A stretch of DNA of 64,000 bases from an uncultured Aquimonas sp. (GTDB lineage: Bacteria; Pseudomonadota; Gammaproteobacteria; Xanthomonadales; Xanthomonadaceae). Position 1 is the first letter of the stretch, and each line of letters opens with the position of its first letter. The notes beneath the pieces were generated by a model that was not told the DNA's origin, searched no databases, and saw only the letters and a program-made list of their open reading frames with translations. The stretch lies in NCBI RefSeq assembly GCF_937888285.1, contig NZ_CALART010000098.1:13697-77696 (forward strand), read 5' to 3'. A program made the position numbers and the translations under genes. Below are positions 46,939 to 58,800 of this stretch, piece by piece.

Positions 46939-48609
46939 ATGCCCCGGCGCCTGATCAGCGACTTCCGGGGCTTTGTTCCGCAGCTGTACACCACGCTGGC
47001 CCGCGGCTACGGCGCGCGTGACCTGCGCGCCGACCTGGTAGCCGGGCTCACGGTCGCCATCGTCGCCCTGCCGCTGGCGATGGCGCTGGCGATCGCTTCC
47101 GGCACCACGCCCGAGCGCGGCCTGCACACCGCCATCGTCGCCGGCTTCCTGATTTCGGCACTCGGCGGCTCGCGCGTGCAGATCGGCGGCCCCACCGCGG
47201 CCTTCATCCCGGTGGTGTTCAACGTCATCGAGCGCTTCGGCTACGAGGGCCTGATCCTCTGCACCCTGCTGGCCGGGCTGATCCTGATCGCCGCCGGCCT
47301 GCTGCGCCTGGGCGTGCTGCTGCGCTACATGCCGCAGCCAGTGATCACCGGCTTCACTGCAGGGATCGCGGTGTCGATCTTCGCCAGCCAGGTCAAGGAC
47401 GCGCTCGGCCTGCGCATGGACCAGGTGCCCGGCGAGTTCTTCGAGCGTTGGGCGGCCTACTTCGCGCATCTGCCCACCTGGCAGCCGGCCGCGGCGGCGC
47501 TGTGCGCCGGTGGACTGATCGCGCTGGCCCTGCTCAAGCGCCATCGGCCCGGCTGGCCGGCCTTCCTGATCGTGGTGGTGGCCGGCAGCGTTGCCGCGCT
47601 GGGGCTACCGGTGCCGACCATCGGCAGCACCTTCGGCGAGCTGCCGGCGGCGCTGCCCGACTTCGCGATCCCGAACATTCCCTTCGAGCGCACCTTCGAG
47701 CTGCTGCCGGCGGCGCTGACCATCGCCTTCCTCGCCGGCGTCGAGTCCCTGCTGTCGGCGGTGGTGGCGGACGGCATGACCGGCCAGCGCCATCGTTCGA
47801 ACGCTGAACTGGTGGCCCAGGGCGTGGCGAACGCGGCCTCGGCCCTGGTCGCCGGCCTGCCGGCCACGGGCGCGCTGGCTCGCACCGCCACCAACATCCG
47901 CGCCGGCGCGCGCTCGCCTGTCGCCGGCATGGCGCACGCGGGCTTCCTGCTGGCCTTCATGCTGGTGCTGGCGCCGCTGATGGTCTACGTGCCGCTGTCG
48001 GTGCTGGCGGCCCTGCTGCTGGTGGTGGCCTGGAACATGGCCGAGATCCACCGCTTCAAGCAGCTGCTGCGCGCGCCGGTGGGCGATCGCGTGGTGCTGC
48101 TGGTGACCTTCGCCCTGACCGTGGCCTTCGACCTGACCCTCGCCATCGAAGTCGGGGTGGTGCTGGCGGCCTTCGTCTTCATGCACCGCATGAGCACCAG
48201 CGTCAGCGTGGCACCGGTCGAAGACGGCGATGCGGACGAGGAACCCGATGCCCGCCAGCGCCTGCCCGAAGGCGTCGAGATGTTCCGCTTCTCCGGGCCG
48301 CTGTTCTTCGCCGTGGCCAACCGCCTCGACCAGGTGCTGGACCCGATCCGCGAACCGCCGAAGGTGTTCATCCTGCGCCTGCGCCAGGTGCCGCTGATCG
48401 ATGCCTCGGGCGTGACCGCGCTGGAGGAGTTCGTCAGCCGCTGCCAGAAGATGGGCACGGCGGTGATCCTGTCCGGCCTGCACGGCCAGCCGCACGCGAT
48501 CCTGCACCAGATGGATTTCGGCAAGCACCCCAACCTGCTCGGCCTCGCCGCCGGCTTTGACGAAGCGCTGGCGATGGCGCAGGCCGCGATGAAGATCGAA
48601 GCCCCATAG
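46939..48609 (+). CDS. SulP/SLC26 family anion transporter with STAS domain
   Basis: 556 residues. Opens with DLRADLVAGLTVAIVALPLA, the SulP signature, followed by about 12 hydrophobic helices including the pseudo-repeat with GAGARSPVAGMAHAGF-type loops (here IRAGARSPVAGMAHAGFLLA). The C-terminal STAS domain (about 430-550) contains VPLIDASGVTALEEFVSRCQ. Substrates in bacteria include sulphate, bicarbonate and dicarboxylates (DauA); none can be assigned here. The stop is followed within a few bases by a family A palindrome. Confidence 0.94.
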   Translation: MPRRLISDFRGFVPQLYTTLARGYGARDLRADLVAGLTVAIVALPLAMALAIASGTTPERGLHTAIVAGFLISALGGSRVQIGGPTAAFIPVVFNVIERFGYEGLILCTLLAGLILIAAGLLRLGVLLRYMPQPVITGFTAGIAVSIFASQVKDALGLRMDQVPGEFFERWAAYFAHLPTWQPAAAALCAGGLIALALLKRHRPGWPAFLIVVVAGSVAALGLPVPTIGSTFGELPAALPDFAIPNIPFERTFELLPAALTIAFLAGVESLLSAVVADGMTGQRHRSNAELVAQGVANAASALVAGLPATGALARTATNIRAGARSPVAGMAHAGFLLAFMLVLAPLMVYVPLSVLAALLLVVAWNMAEIHRFKQLLRAPVGDRVVLLVTFALTVAFDLTLAIEVGVVLAAFVFMHRMSTSVSVAPVEDGDADEEPDARQRLPEGVEMFRFSGPLFFAVANRLDQVLDPIREPPKVFILRLRQVPLIDASGVTALEEFVSRCQKMGTAVILSGLHGQPHAILHQMDFGKHPNLLGLAAGFDEALAMAQAAMKIEAP

Positions 48610-48823
48610 GGTGGGCCCCGGCCCACCACGAGCCCAAGGCTCGCCGCGGTCACGATCCGCGAACCCGCCCCGGCGCCCCCCATCACAGCGTCATAGGGTG
48701 GGCCCCGGCCCACCATGAGCTCCACGCTTGCGCCGGTCACAGCTTCGGAGCGTCGATCCACACGCACGCCTTCGACACCGTTCGCGAGAGTCAAATCCAC
48801 GGTGGGCCAGGGCCCACCCTATG
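48605..48823. repeat. Three family A palindromes after the SulP gene
   Basis: Cores at 48605-48629 and 48692-48722 (with the C/G variant GGGCCCCGGCCC) and an inverted one at 48799-48823. The first overlaps the SulP stop codon region and may act as a terminator for convergent transcripts. The remaining 48824-48937 shows a short GAATTCCGAATCCC tract only. Confidence 0.82.
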
Positions 48824-48937
48824 CAGCCCGCTTTGAATTCCGAATCCCTTCCCCGCCCTCGCGCGCAGCGCTCGGGCGTTCGGCAGCGCGCGCGGCAGTG
48901 CCGCGCAAGCGCGCCGGCTCACCCCCAATCCCAGCGC

Positions 48938-49276
48938 TCAGAGCGCGTCCGGCCCGACCTCGCCGGTGCGGATGCGGATCACCTGGTCCAGCGTGTGCAC
49001 GAAAATCTTGCCGTCGCCGATCTTGCCGGTGTTGGCGGCATTGCGGATGGCCTCGACCACCTGCTCGACGCGGTCGGCCTCGATCGCCACCTCGATCCGC
49101 ACCTTGGGCAGGAAATCGACCACGTACTCGGCGCCGCGATACAGCTCGGTGTGGCCCTTCTGCCGGCCGAAGCCCTTGACCTCGGTGACGGTCACGCCGG
49201 TCACGCCCACTTCCGACAGCGCCTCGCGCACGTCGTCCAGTTTGAAGGGCTTGATGATGGCGGTGACCATTTTCAT
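48938..49276 (-). CDS. glnB: Nitrogen regulatory protein P-II
   Basis: 112 residues from ATG 49276. All PII features: MKMVTAIIKPFKLDDVREAL, T-loop GHTELYRGAEYVVDFLPK with the uridylylated Tyr51, and the C-terminal GKIGDGKIFVHTLDQVIRIR with nucleotide-binding residues. It senses 2-oxoglutarate and ATP/ADP and controls glutamine synthetase adenylylation or ammonium transport. No amtB or glnA is adjacent, so GlnB versus GlnK cannot be separated. Longer frames upstream run through repeats. Confidence 0.95.
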   Translation of the reverse strand: MKMVTAIIKPFKLDDVREALSEVGVTGVTVTEVKGFGRQKGHTELYRGAEYVVDFLPKVRIEVAIEADRVEQVVEAIRNAANTGKIGDGKIFVHTLDQVIRIRTGEVGPDAL

Positions 49277-49430
49277 GGGTGGCTCCGGGCATTGAGGGCG
49301 CGCACAGGATAGCGGGAATGCCCCGCCGAAGCCGCGACGCGCCCGGATCGTGGACGGGCATCCATCAATCGGCAGCGAGCACGGCTGGGCCATGGACTCC
49401 GCCCCAGGCACCGCATCCCCCGGACCCGCT

Positions 49431-49540
49431 GGTGGATGCGCTGCGCTTATCCACCCTACGACCGCGAGTGACGCCTTGCTCCGAACGCAGCCCCACGCAC
49501 ATAGGCGCGTAGGGCAGATAAGCACAGCGCATCTGCCGCC
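49431..49540. repeat. Family B paired inverted element
   Basis: Arms 49431-49461 and 49508-49540, 77 bp start to start, with the middle GCGAGTGACGCCTTG... typical of the family. It lies in the 545-bp gap between PII and the giant gene. Short CCGGCCATCC-type repeats (49580-49640) also occur. No gene was seen. Confidence 0.85.
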
Positions 49541-49743
49541 TCCTGCCCCGGTCTTGGCAATCCCCCTGCCCCGTTCTCGGCCATCCCACCTACACGGGCC
49601 TCGGCCATCCCACCAGCGCGGGTCCCGGCAATCATTCAACCCGCACGGCTCGCGACAAATCTCATGCCCCGGCCGGTCGCGCAACCTCCACCCGCAAGAT
49701 TCCCCTGCGGGGCCTGCTCCCCGGAATCCAATCCCCCAAAAAG

Positions 49744-49771
49744 CACACGGGCCGCTTGCGCGGCCCGTGTG
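49744..49771 (-). terminator. Rho-independent terminator of the giant gene
   Basis: 12-bp perfect stem CACACGGGCCGC / GCGGCCCGTGTG with a four-base loop. Read on the minus strand it is followed by CTTTTTGGGG. It lies about 50 bases past the stop at 49822. Confidence 0.87.
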
Positions 49772-49821
49772 GGGTCTTGACTTGAACCGCGGCGGTGCGA
49801 ACACCGCCGCGGGCTGCTGGC

Positions 49822-52800
49822 TTACTTGGCACCCACCGCGAGGCGGGTCTGCAGCTCGCCGTTGGCGCTGGCGTAGTCGATACGCACCGCGTCACCCGGC
49901 CACACCTCGATCCAGCGGGTGCTGCTCAGGCCCTGCTTGGCGCCCGCCTGAAGCAGGCGGACCTGCAGCAGACCGTTCACTTCGCGAACCTGCAGCTGCA
50001 GCTGCTGTTCACCCAGCACGTAGCGGGCGGCGTTGACCGACTTGTAGCTGTCAACCACCGCTTCCAGGGCAGCACCGTCGATCTCGACCACACCGCCCGA
50101 GGACTTCAGCGCTGCGTTGACCTGCAGGCTGTCGCCTTCGAAGCCGTCCGCGAACAGCGCCACCGTGAGGTTCAGGGTGAACGTGTTGTTGGCCGGGTTG
50201 GTGTCGGTGATGCCGTCCGGCGCGATCACCGACGCGGTGTTGCTGATCGCCGCCGGGGTGCCGATCACATTCGCGGTGATGGTGATCACCACGCTGCTGT
50301 TGGCCGGCAGGTTGACATCCACATCCACGTCGCCGGTGCCGCTGGCCGTGGCGCAGGTGCCGCCGCCGCTGTTGGTGGCGCAGGTCCAGCTGGCGTTCTC
50401 GACCGTGTTCGGCAGGGCGTCGATGACGCTGGCGCCGTTGGCCGCGCCCGGGCCGGCATTGCTCACCAGCAGTTCCCAGGTGATGCCGGTCAGGGTGTAG
50501 CGGCCGGTTTTGACGATCGACAGATCCACCGTGGCCGGGTTCACCGTCACCACCACCGAGCCGGTCTGCACCAGGTAGTTGGCATCGGCCGCCTTGGTCG
50601 CGGTCACGGTGCAGGTGCCCGCAGCCAGCGCGGTCAGGGTGCTGCCCGTCACCGAGCAGTTTGCGCCGCCAGCGGTGACCGCGAAGCTCACCGCACCCGT
50701 ACCCGAACCGCCCGTCGTCGTCAGCGCGCTGGTCTGGCCAGCGATCACCGGGTTCGGCGTGGCGGTGACCACCAGCGGCTGCTGGGTGGCCGGGTTGATG
50801 ACCACGGTCTGGGTCACTTCCGGTGCCGCCAGGTAGTTGTCGTTGCCGGGCTGGTTCGCGGCCACCACGCAGTTGCCCGCGCCGATGATCGTGATCGCAC
50901 CCGTCACCGCATCCACCGAGCACACCGTCGTGCTGGCCGTGCTGTAGCTCACCGCCAGACCGCTGCTCGCCGTCGCCGACACCGAGCCCGCCGTGCCACC
51001 GAAGGTGAACGGACCGGGGTTGGCGCCGAAGGTGATGGTCTGAGCCGCCTTGTTGATGACCACCGTCTGGGTCACTTCCGGTGCGGCTTCGTAGTTGTCG
51101 TTGCCGGCTTGGTTCGCGGCCACCACGCAGTTGCCCGCGCCGATGATCGTGATCGCACCCGACACCGCATCCACCGAGCAGATACCCGCGCTCGCCGTGC
51201 TGTAGCTCACCGCCAGACCGCTGCTCGCCGTCGCCGACACCGAGCCCGCCGTGCCACCGAAGGTGAACGGACCGGGGTTGGCGCCGAAGGTGATGGTCTG
51301 AGCCGCCTTGTTGATGACCACCGTCTGGGTCACTTCCGGTGCGGCTTCGTAGTTGTCGTTGCCGGCCTGGTTCGCGGCCACAACGCAGTTGCCTGCGCCG
51401 ATGATCGTGATCGCACCCGTCACCGCATCCACCGAACACACCGTCGTGCTGCCCGTGCTGTAGCTCACCGTCAGGCCGCTGCTCGCCGTCGCCGACACCG
51501 AGCCCGCCGTGCCACCGAAGGTGAACGGACCGGGGTTGGCGCCGAAGGTGATGATCTGCTCAGCCTTGTTGATGACCACCGTCTGGGTCACTTCCGGTGC
51601 GGCTTCGAAGTTGTCGTTGCCGGCCTGGTTCGCGGCCACCACGCAGTCGCCCGCGCCGATGATCGTGATCGCGCCCGACAGCGCATCCACCGAGCACACC
51701 GTCGTGCTGCCCGTGCTGTAGCTCACCGTCAGGCCGCTGCTCGCCGTCGCCGACACCGAGCCCGCCGTGCCACCGAAGGTGAACGGACCGGGGTTGGCGC
51801 CGAAGGTGATGGTCTGAGCCGCCTTGTTCACCGTCACCGTGATGCCCGTGGCCGTGCTGCTGGCCTGGTCATCTGCGTCACCGGCGTAGGTCGCAGCCAG
51901 CGTCCAGGTGGCGGCTTCCAGACCCATCAGCGTGCAGCTGCCGGCCGTAGCGACCGCGCTGCAGGTGACCGGATCCTTGCCCGCCGCCGTGGCGGTGACC
52001 GTCACCAGCCCCAGGTTGCCGTTGATGCCGCCGCTGACGCTGGTGGCGATCGAGATCGACTGACCGAAGGTGATGGTGCTGTCGGCGGTCGTGAACACGA
52101 TGCTGGTCGGCACCTTCTCCACCACATAGCTGGCCACGGTGTTGCTGGTGGTGCCGGTGAAGTTGCTGTCGCCCGCGTACTCGGCGCGCACGTTCGTGAA
52201 GCTCTGCTCGCTGGTGAACGTGACCGCGCAGCCGCTGCCCGGCAACGTGTAGCTGCAGATCAGCGTGCCCGCCCCGTGCACCACGTTCACCGTGCCGGTC
52301 GGCAGCGGCGAACCCGGCGTGCCGGTGACCGTCACGTCGAAGCTCACCGACTGGCCGATCTGCGCCGGGCTGGCCGGCGAAATCGCCAGCGTCGCCGCGG
52401 TGCTGCCCTGGTTGACGGCCTGCGAGAACGCTGCCGAGGCGCTGGCTGCGTGCTGCAAATCGCCCGCATAGGCGGCGGTCACGGTGCGCGCACCGGCGGT
52501 GTTGAAGGTCAGTCCGCACTGGCCCGCCGCCACCGTGGCAGTACAGGTTTCACCGGTGCTGGCGGTCAGCGTCACGTTGCCGGTCGGGGTGGTACCCGCG
52601 ACGTTGGCGACCACGGTGTAGCTGAACAGCACCTCGGCCGACAGCGCCGACGGGTTGGCCGAAGCGCCCGTGATCGTCGTCGTTGTGGCCTTGGCCGTGA
52701 CCGCGTAGTTGCGGTTCTCGAAGCTCTGCAGGTAGTTGGTGGTCTGCGCGTACTCGGCGCGGAACACATAGTTGTTCACCGGCAGGCCTGCCGCCACGTT

Positions 52801-55800
52801 GAAGGTGGCCACACCGCCGACCAGCGGAACCTCACCGATCGACTCGCCATCGCGCAGGAACACGATGGTGCCCGGCGGGATACCGCCGCCCGGAGCCACC
52901 GCGGTCACCGTCGCGGTCAGGGTGAAGCCCTGGCCGAAGGGCGAGCTGGTGACCGGAGCGATGGTCAGCGCCGTGTTGGTGTTGGAGCGCAGCACAGTCA
53001 GCGTCTGCGAGGCCGCCGTGGTGGACGCGCCGTCGTTGGCATCACCCGCATAGGCCGCCGTGACGGTGTAGCCGTCCGCCAGCACAGGGCCGGTAGTGAC
53101 CAGACCGGTCAGGGCACAGGTGCCCGCCGAAGCCGGCGCTGTGCAGGTCACGGTCGAACCCGGGCGGGTCGCCGTCACCGTCACCGTACCTTCGTTCGGA
53201 GCCACGCCACCGGACACCGTGTAGGCAACGTTCACCGTCTGGCCGAAGCGCGCCTCGGTCAGGTTGCCGGCATTGAGCGTGATGGTGGTGCCGGTCAGCA
53301 CGACCTGGGTGACCGTGTTGCTGGTCGCGGTCAGGTTGTTGAGGTCGCCGTTGTAGACAGCGGTGACCGGGTTGCTGCCCTGCGGCAGCGCCGTGGTGAC
53401 GCACTGGGCCGTGAGACCCGTGAGCGCCACGTTGACGCAGCCGGCGATGTCCACACCGTTGTTCTGGAAGGTCACCGAGCCGGTCGGGCTGAAGCCACCG
53501 CTGACGGTCGCCGTGAAGGTCACCGAATCACCCGGGCTGGTCGGCGAACCACTGCCCACCAGGCCAATGCTCGGCTGCTCCTGGTTGATCACGACGTCCT
53601 GCGTGACCTGCGTAGCGGCGTTGTAGAAGTCATCGCCACCCTGGTTCGCCGTCAGCACGCAGGTGCCGGCGGTAATCATGGTGATACCACCGTTGCTCGG
53701 GTTGACGTCACACACCGTCTCACTGCCCGCAAACACACCGTACTCGATGGTCAACAAGCTGGTCGCCGTCGCCATCACGTTGCCGGTCGAGCCGCCGATG
53801 GTCAGCGGGCCCGGGTTGGCGCCGAAGGTGATGGTCTGGTCGGCCTTGACCGCGGTGATCAGCACCGTGGACGTCGCGACGTTGTAGTTGGCGTCGGCCG
53901 CCTTGGTCGCCGTGACTTCGCAGGTGCCGATGCCGGTCGCGGTGATGGTACTGCCGCTCAGCGAGCAGGCGTTGCTGCCAGCCGTCGGCGTATCCGCCGT
54001 GATCGCGTAGCTGACTTCGCCCGTGCCGTTGCCGCCGGTGGTGCTCAGCGCACTGGTGGCGTTGTAGGCAATGGTCGTCGGGTCAGCCGCGACCTCGAAA
54101 TCAGCCTGTTCGGCCTTGATGGTGTCGACCACGACCGTACCGGAGACCGGCAGGTAGTTGTCATCACCCGCCATCGTCGCCGTCACGGTGCAGCTGCCGT
54201 CGGCCGCGATCGCAGTCAGGGTGCTGCCGGTGATCGAGCAGAAGGCTTCGCCGGAGGTGACCACGTAGGTCACCGCACCGCCAGTCGTGCCACCGGTGAC
54301 GCTCAGCGCGCTGGTCTGCAGGTAGACGACCGGATTGGTCGCTGCGGCTGCGATCAGCTCGGCCTGCTCAGCCTTGGCCACTTCGATGTCGAGCTCGACC
54401 TGATCCGCGGGCTCGTAGTCGTCGTTGCCCGCCTGATCGGCAGCCACGGTGCAGGTGCCCGCCAGCAGCGGCGTAACCTGGTCGCCCGTGACCGAGCAGA
54501 TCGTCGGCGTCAGCGAGCTGAACACCACCGGCTGATCGGAACCGCCGCCAGTGGCGGACAGCGTCGCTGCAGAACCCTGGTAGACCAGGCTCGCGGGGGT
54601 GGACGCGAACGCGGTGATGACCTGCGGGTTCTTGGCGATCACCAGGGTGTACTCACGCGAACCGCTGTACGGCGTGCCGACGTTCGGAGCGTTGCTGCTG
54701 TCGGTGGCGGTCACTGTGAAGACGTAGCTGCCCGCCGAGGTCGGCGTGCCGCTCAGCGCACCGTCTGCGGCCAGGCTCAGACCCGGCGGCAGGCCCGCAC
54801 CCACGGTGAACGTGAACGGCAGCGCCGCACCCGTACCGCTGGCAGTGAACTGCGCACTGTAGGGCGCGTTGCGCGTGCCGTCGTCCAGCCCTTCCGGACC
54901 GACCGTCACTGCCACGTAGGCGAAGGCCTGCACGACATCCGGCGCCGCGTTGTAGCTGGCGTTGCCGGCCTGGCTGGCGGTGATCGAGCAGGTGCCCGCA
55001 TCAACGTAGCTCACCGTGGTACCGCTGACGGTGCAGATGTCGGTCGTGGTGCTGGCGAAGCTGACCGCACCGGCAGGCGCCGTCGCCGCGAGCTCAAACG
55101 TGCCGGCAGCCGCCGGACGGTTGGGCAGCGGGTCGAAGCTGATGGTCTGGTCGATCGGAGTGATCTCGACGTTCACCGTCTGCGGCGCAACCGCGTTGTA
55201 GTTGTTCGACTGCGGCACGCTGGCCGTGATCACGCAGGTGCCGCCACCGAGGATGCTGATGGAGACATTGCTGCCGCCGGTGCTCGAACCGCTGCCCGAA
55301 CACACGCCCGCCGGACCGGCGCTCAGGTTGACCGCCTGACCACTGGGCGCACTGGTGAACACCGCCGTCGCCAGCGCCGACACGTTGAAGCTGCCGCCGT
55401 CCGCGAAGGGCAGCGAGGTCGGAGCCGACACCTCAACCGTCTGGTTGTCGCGGTTGACCAGGTGGTCATAGCCGAAGTCGTTGGCACCCGCGAAGTTCGG
55501 GTTGGTGATCGTCGCCGCCACGAAGCGCCAGCCGTTGGGCAGGGCCACGTCGCGGGTTAGATTGGCGATGCTCGCCGTGGACACACCCGGCGTTGCAGTC
55601 GGAGCCAGGGTCACCACGCCGATGGCATTGCTTTCGCCATCGAAGAAGTTGACGTCACCGGTCGGGTAGCCCTCGGAAGGCGGCGTCGCCGTGACCGTCG
55701 CGGTCAGGGTGAAGGGCTGGCCGAACACGCTCGGCGCCGGGCTGCTGCTCAGCACCAGAGTGGTGCTGGCCTGCAGGATGTTGATGCCCGCAGCTTCTTC

Positions 55801-58800
55801 ACCCGTGCTCGAGAAAGCGTCGTTGCCTTCCACGCCCGGGATGAAGTCGGCCATGAAGGTCCAGGTACCCACCTGCTCCAGGCCATTGCCATTGCCCACG
55901 CTGAAAGTGCAGCTGCCCTCGCCGGTTTCGATGTTGAAGCTGCCGTTGTCGCAGATCGCCGACAGCGGGCCAGGGCCGTCCGCGTACACCGTGACGCTGC
56001 CCTCGTACTCGCCGAGGCCGCCGCTCACGTCGAAGCTCACCGTCACCTGCTCACCCACCAGGGCCGAAGTCGCCGGCGAGGCACCGCTGGTGAAGCTGCT
56101 GACGCGGGTGATGAGGATACTGGTGTCGCGCGGCTCCACGGTGTAGGCCAGCGGCAGGCTGTTGCTGCCGGCGAAGTTGTCGTTGCCGACGTAGCGGGCC
56201 ACGAAGCTGTAGTTGCCCACGGCTGCGAAGCTGCTCGGGCAGGTGCCTGAGGCCGCACCGTCCGTACCCGCGCCACTCAGGGTCGCGGTGCAGAGCGCGC
56301 TGCTGCTGTCGCAGACCGGCGAAGAAGCCAGACACACATAAGCCGTGCCGCTGGCGACGTTGCCGGCGTCAAAGCCGTCCAGACTCGGACCGGTGATTGC
56401 TGCGGCATTCACAGTGAACACCACGCTCTGGCCGGCCTGCTGCTGGGATGCCGGCGCTGCCGACAGGCTCAACGAGGTGCTGCGCGGATCGACAGTGAGC
56501 ACCGAAGCATCGCTGGTGGAGTCGGCATCGTTGCCGAGCTCGACGCCATCGAAGGCCACGACGAAGCTGTAGTCGCCCGCGGTCTGGAACAGACCCGGGA
56601 CGCGGCAGCTGCCAACACCCGTGGTGGTGTCGAAGCTCAGGGCCGGGCTACAGGTCACCGGGCTGCCGTTGACGCTGACGTTGATCACGCCCTCGTAGGT
56701 GCCTTCGCCGCCGTCGACGTCGAAGCCGACCGTCACCGCGTCGCCGACCTGCGGATTGGCCGGCGTGAAGCCGGTGATCAGGGTCTGGGTGGAGGCCGAG
56801 GTCACGTCGTGCAGCGTGGTCGCCGAGTCACCCGCGAAGTTGGTGCTGGAGGGCACGAACACCGCCGACACCACCTGGTCGTCGCCGAACAGGGTGAAGG
56901 CGCGGGTGCAGTTGGCCGTGAAGGGCGAGGCCTGGCCGCTGACCGGAATGGTGCAGCCCGAGCTGGGCGTGCCCGCATTGGTCAAACCGTTGGCAGTGAC
57001 TTCGATGCTGCCGTCGAGTGCGCCCGTCCCGTTGGTCAGGCTCAGCTCGACCGCGAACAGCACGTCCTCACCCGCCGCCGAGCTGCTCGGCGTGGTGGTG
57101 ACGGTCAGCTCGGTGGTGGCCTGCACGATGCTCAGGCTGTCGCCGTCAATGGCGGGCAGGTCCTGGGTATCGCCCGCATAGGCACCGTCCAGCGTGTAGG
57201 CGCCCACATCCTGGCCGCCGGCAAAGGTGCAGACGCCGGTGTTGTTGGCCGGGGCGCTGTTGCTGACGCAGGTGGCCGTGGCATTCGTCGGGCCGGTCGC
57301 GCTCAGGCTGACCGCACCCTCGAAGTCGCCGGCACCGCCCGTGAGGCTGTAGGCCACGTCGTAGCTGTTGCCGAAGAAGGGCGCAGCGCCCGGCGGCGTC
57401 AGCGTCAGCGTCACCGGCAGGCCCAGCACCGTGACGGCCTGGCTGTTGCTGCTGGCGGCGAAGTTGGCGCTCTGCACGTAGCTGAAGACCAGCGTTGCAC
57501 CGCCCTTGGTGCTGAAGCTCAGTTGGCAGGTGCCGGTGCCGCCGGACAGGCTGATGTCGCAGCCGGTGGTGGCAGCAGCGTCACCGCCGGTGCCGCGCAC
57601 CTGCACGGTGCCGTTCGGCGTGCCTTCGCCCGGGGCCACCGCGGCCACCGTGGCGCTCACCGTCACCGTCTCGTTGACCTCGATGTCCGGGCCTGCGGCC
57701 GGCGAGATCGAATTGATCGTCACCGTGGTGCTGGCGCGGTTCACCGTGTGCACGGTGCTGTTGTTGCTGCCGATGAAGTCGGTGTTGTCGAGGATCACCA
57801 CGTTGTAGGTGATCGGCGACAGGCTGACATCCGGGTTGGTGGTGATCGTGGTGGTGGCCGTGCTGGCCGCGCCCTCGATGCCCGGCACGATCGGCACTTC
57901 AACGACCGTGACGTTGCCCGGCTGACGCACGAAGCGCGCCGTACCGGTGACCGGATTGGCGCCCGGCGCGGTGGCGTTGAAGCTGGCGCTCAGCACGATG
58001 TCCTGGCCGAACACGCTGGGGCTGTTGCTGGTCAGCGTGCTGGTGGTGTTGCTGCGGGTGACATCAAAGGCGAAGGGGCCGGACTGCGAAGCCAGCAGGC
58101 GCGGCGTCTGCGCCAGCGAGGCCACGAGTCGCGCCACGTTGTCGCTGGGCTTCAGGCCGCTCAGCACGCAGCTGCCAGCGCCTGCGGTAGCCGCGCCGCT
58201 GCAGCTGCCAACCACAGCGCCGCCTGCTGTCTGCGCTTCAACCGTGACCGTGCCGCCTTCGCTGACGCCGGTCGCATCCGCACTGCTCACCGTGAAGTTG
58301 ACGGTGAAGCTCTCGTTGGTGCGCGCACGCGTGCCGCCGTTCAAGGACGCGGTGGTGCCGGTGATGGCGGTTGTGCTGGCGGTGCGCTGGGGAAAGACTT
58401 CCGGGGAGGGGCTGGAAGCAGCGCCGCTGCCGGCGCTGTTGGTCGCGACAACGGTAAAGGTGTATCCAAGGTCGTTCGACAGACCGGCGACATCGCAGGT
58501 CGTGGCCGGCGCCGTCGCCGTACAGGTGCCCGAGGGCGAGCCTGTCACGGTGTAGCTGGTGATCGCGGCACCGCCATCGTTGGTGGGTGCCGTCCAGTCG
58601 ACCGTGGCTGACTGGTTGCCTGCGGTGGCACCGACGTCGGTCGGCGCATCCGGCGTCGCCGCGAGGATCACGATGGTGGTGCTCGCGTCACTGAAGCTGC
58701 TGGCACCAATCGCATTGATGGCGCGGACGCGGAACTCATAACCGGCGCCGGGGGTGAGCGGGCTGGCCACGCAGGAGGTTGCGGTGCTGGCCTCGGTGGT

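Noticed and set aside
49795..55560. Very long open frame (about 1900 codons) on the plus strand, rich in Arg, His and Gly
   Set aside because: It is antisense to the Ig-like modules of the giant gene. Its composition mirrors the repetitive high-GC coding strand, and it has no ribosome-binding site, domain or signal.
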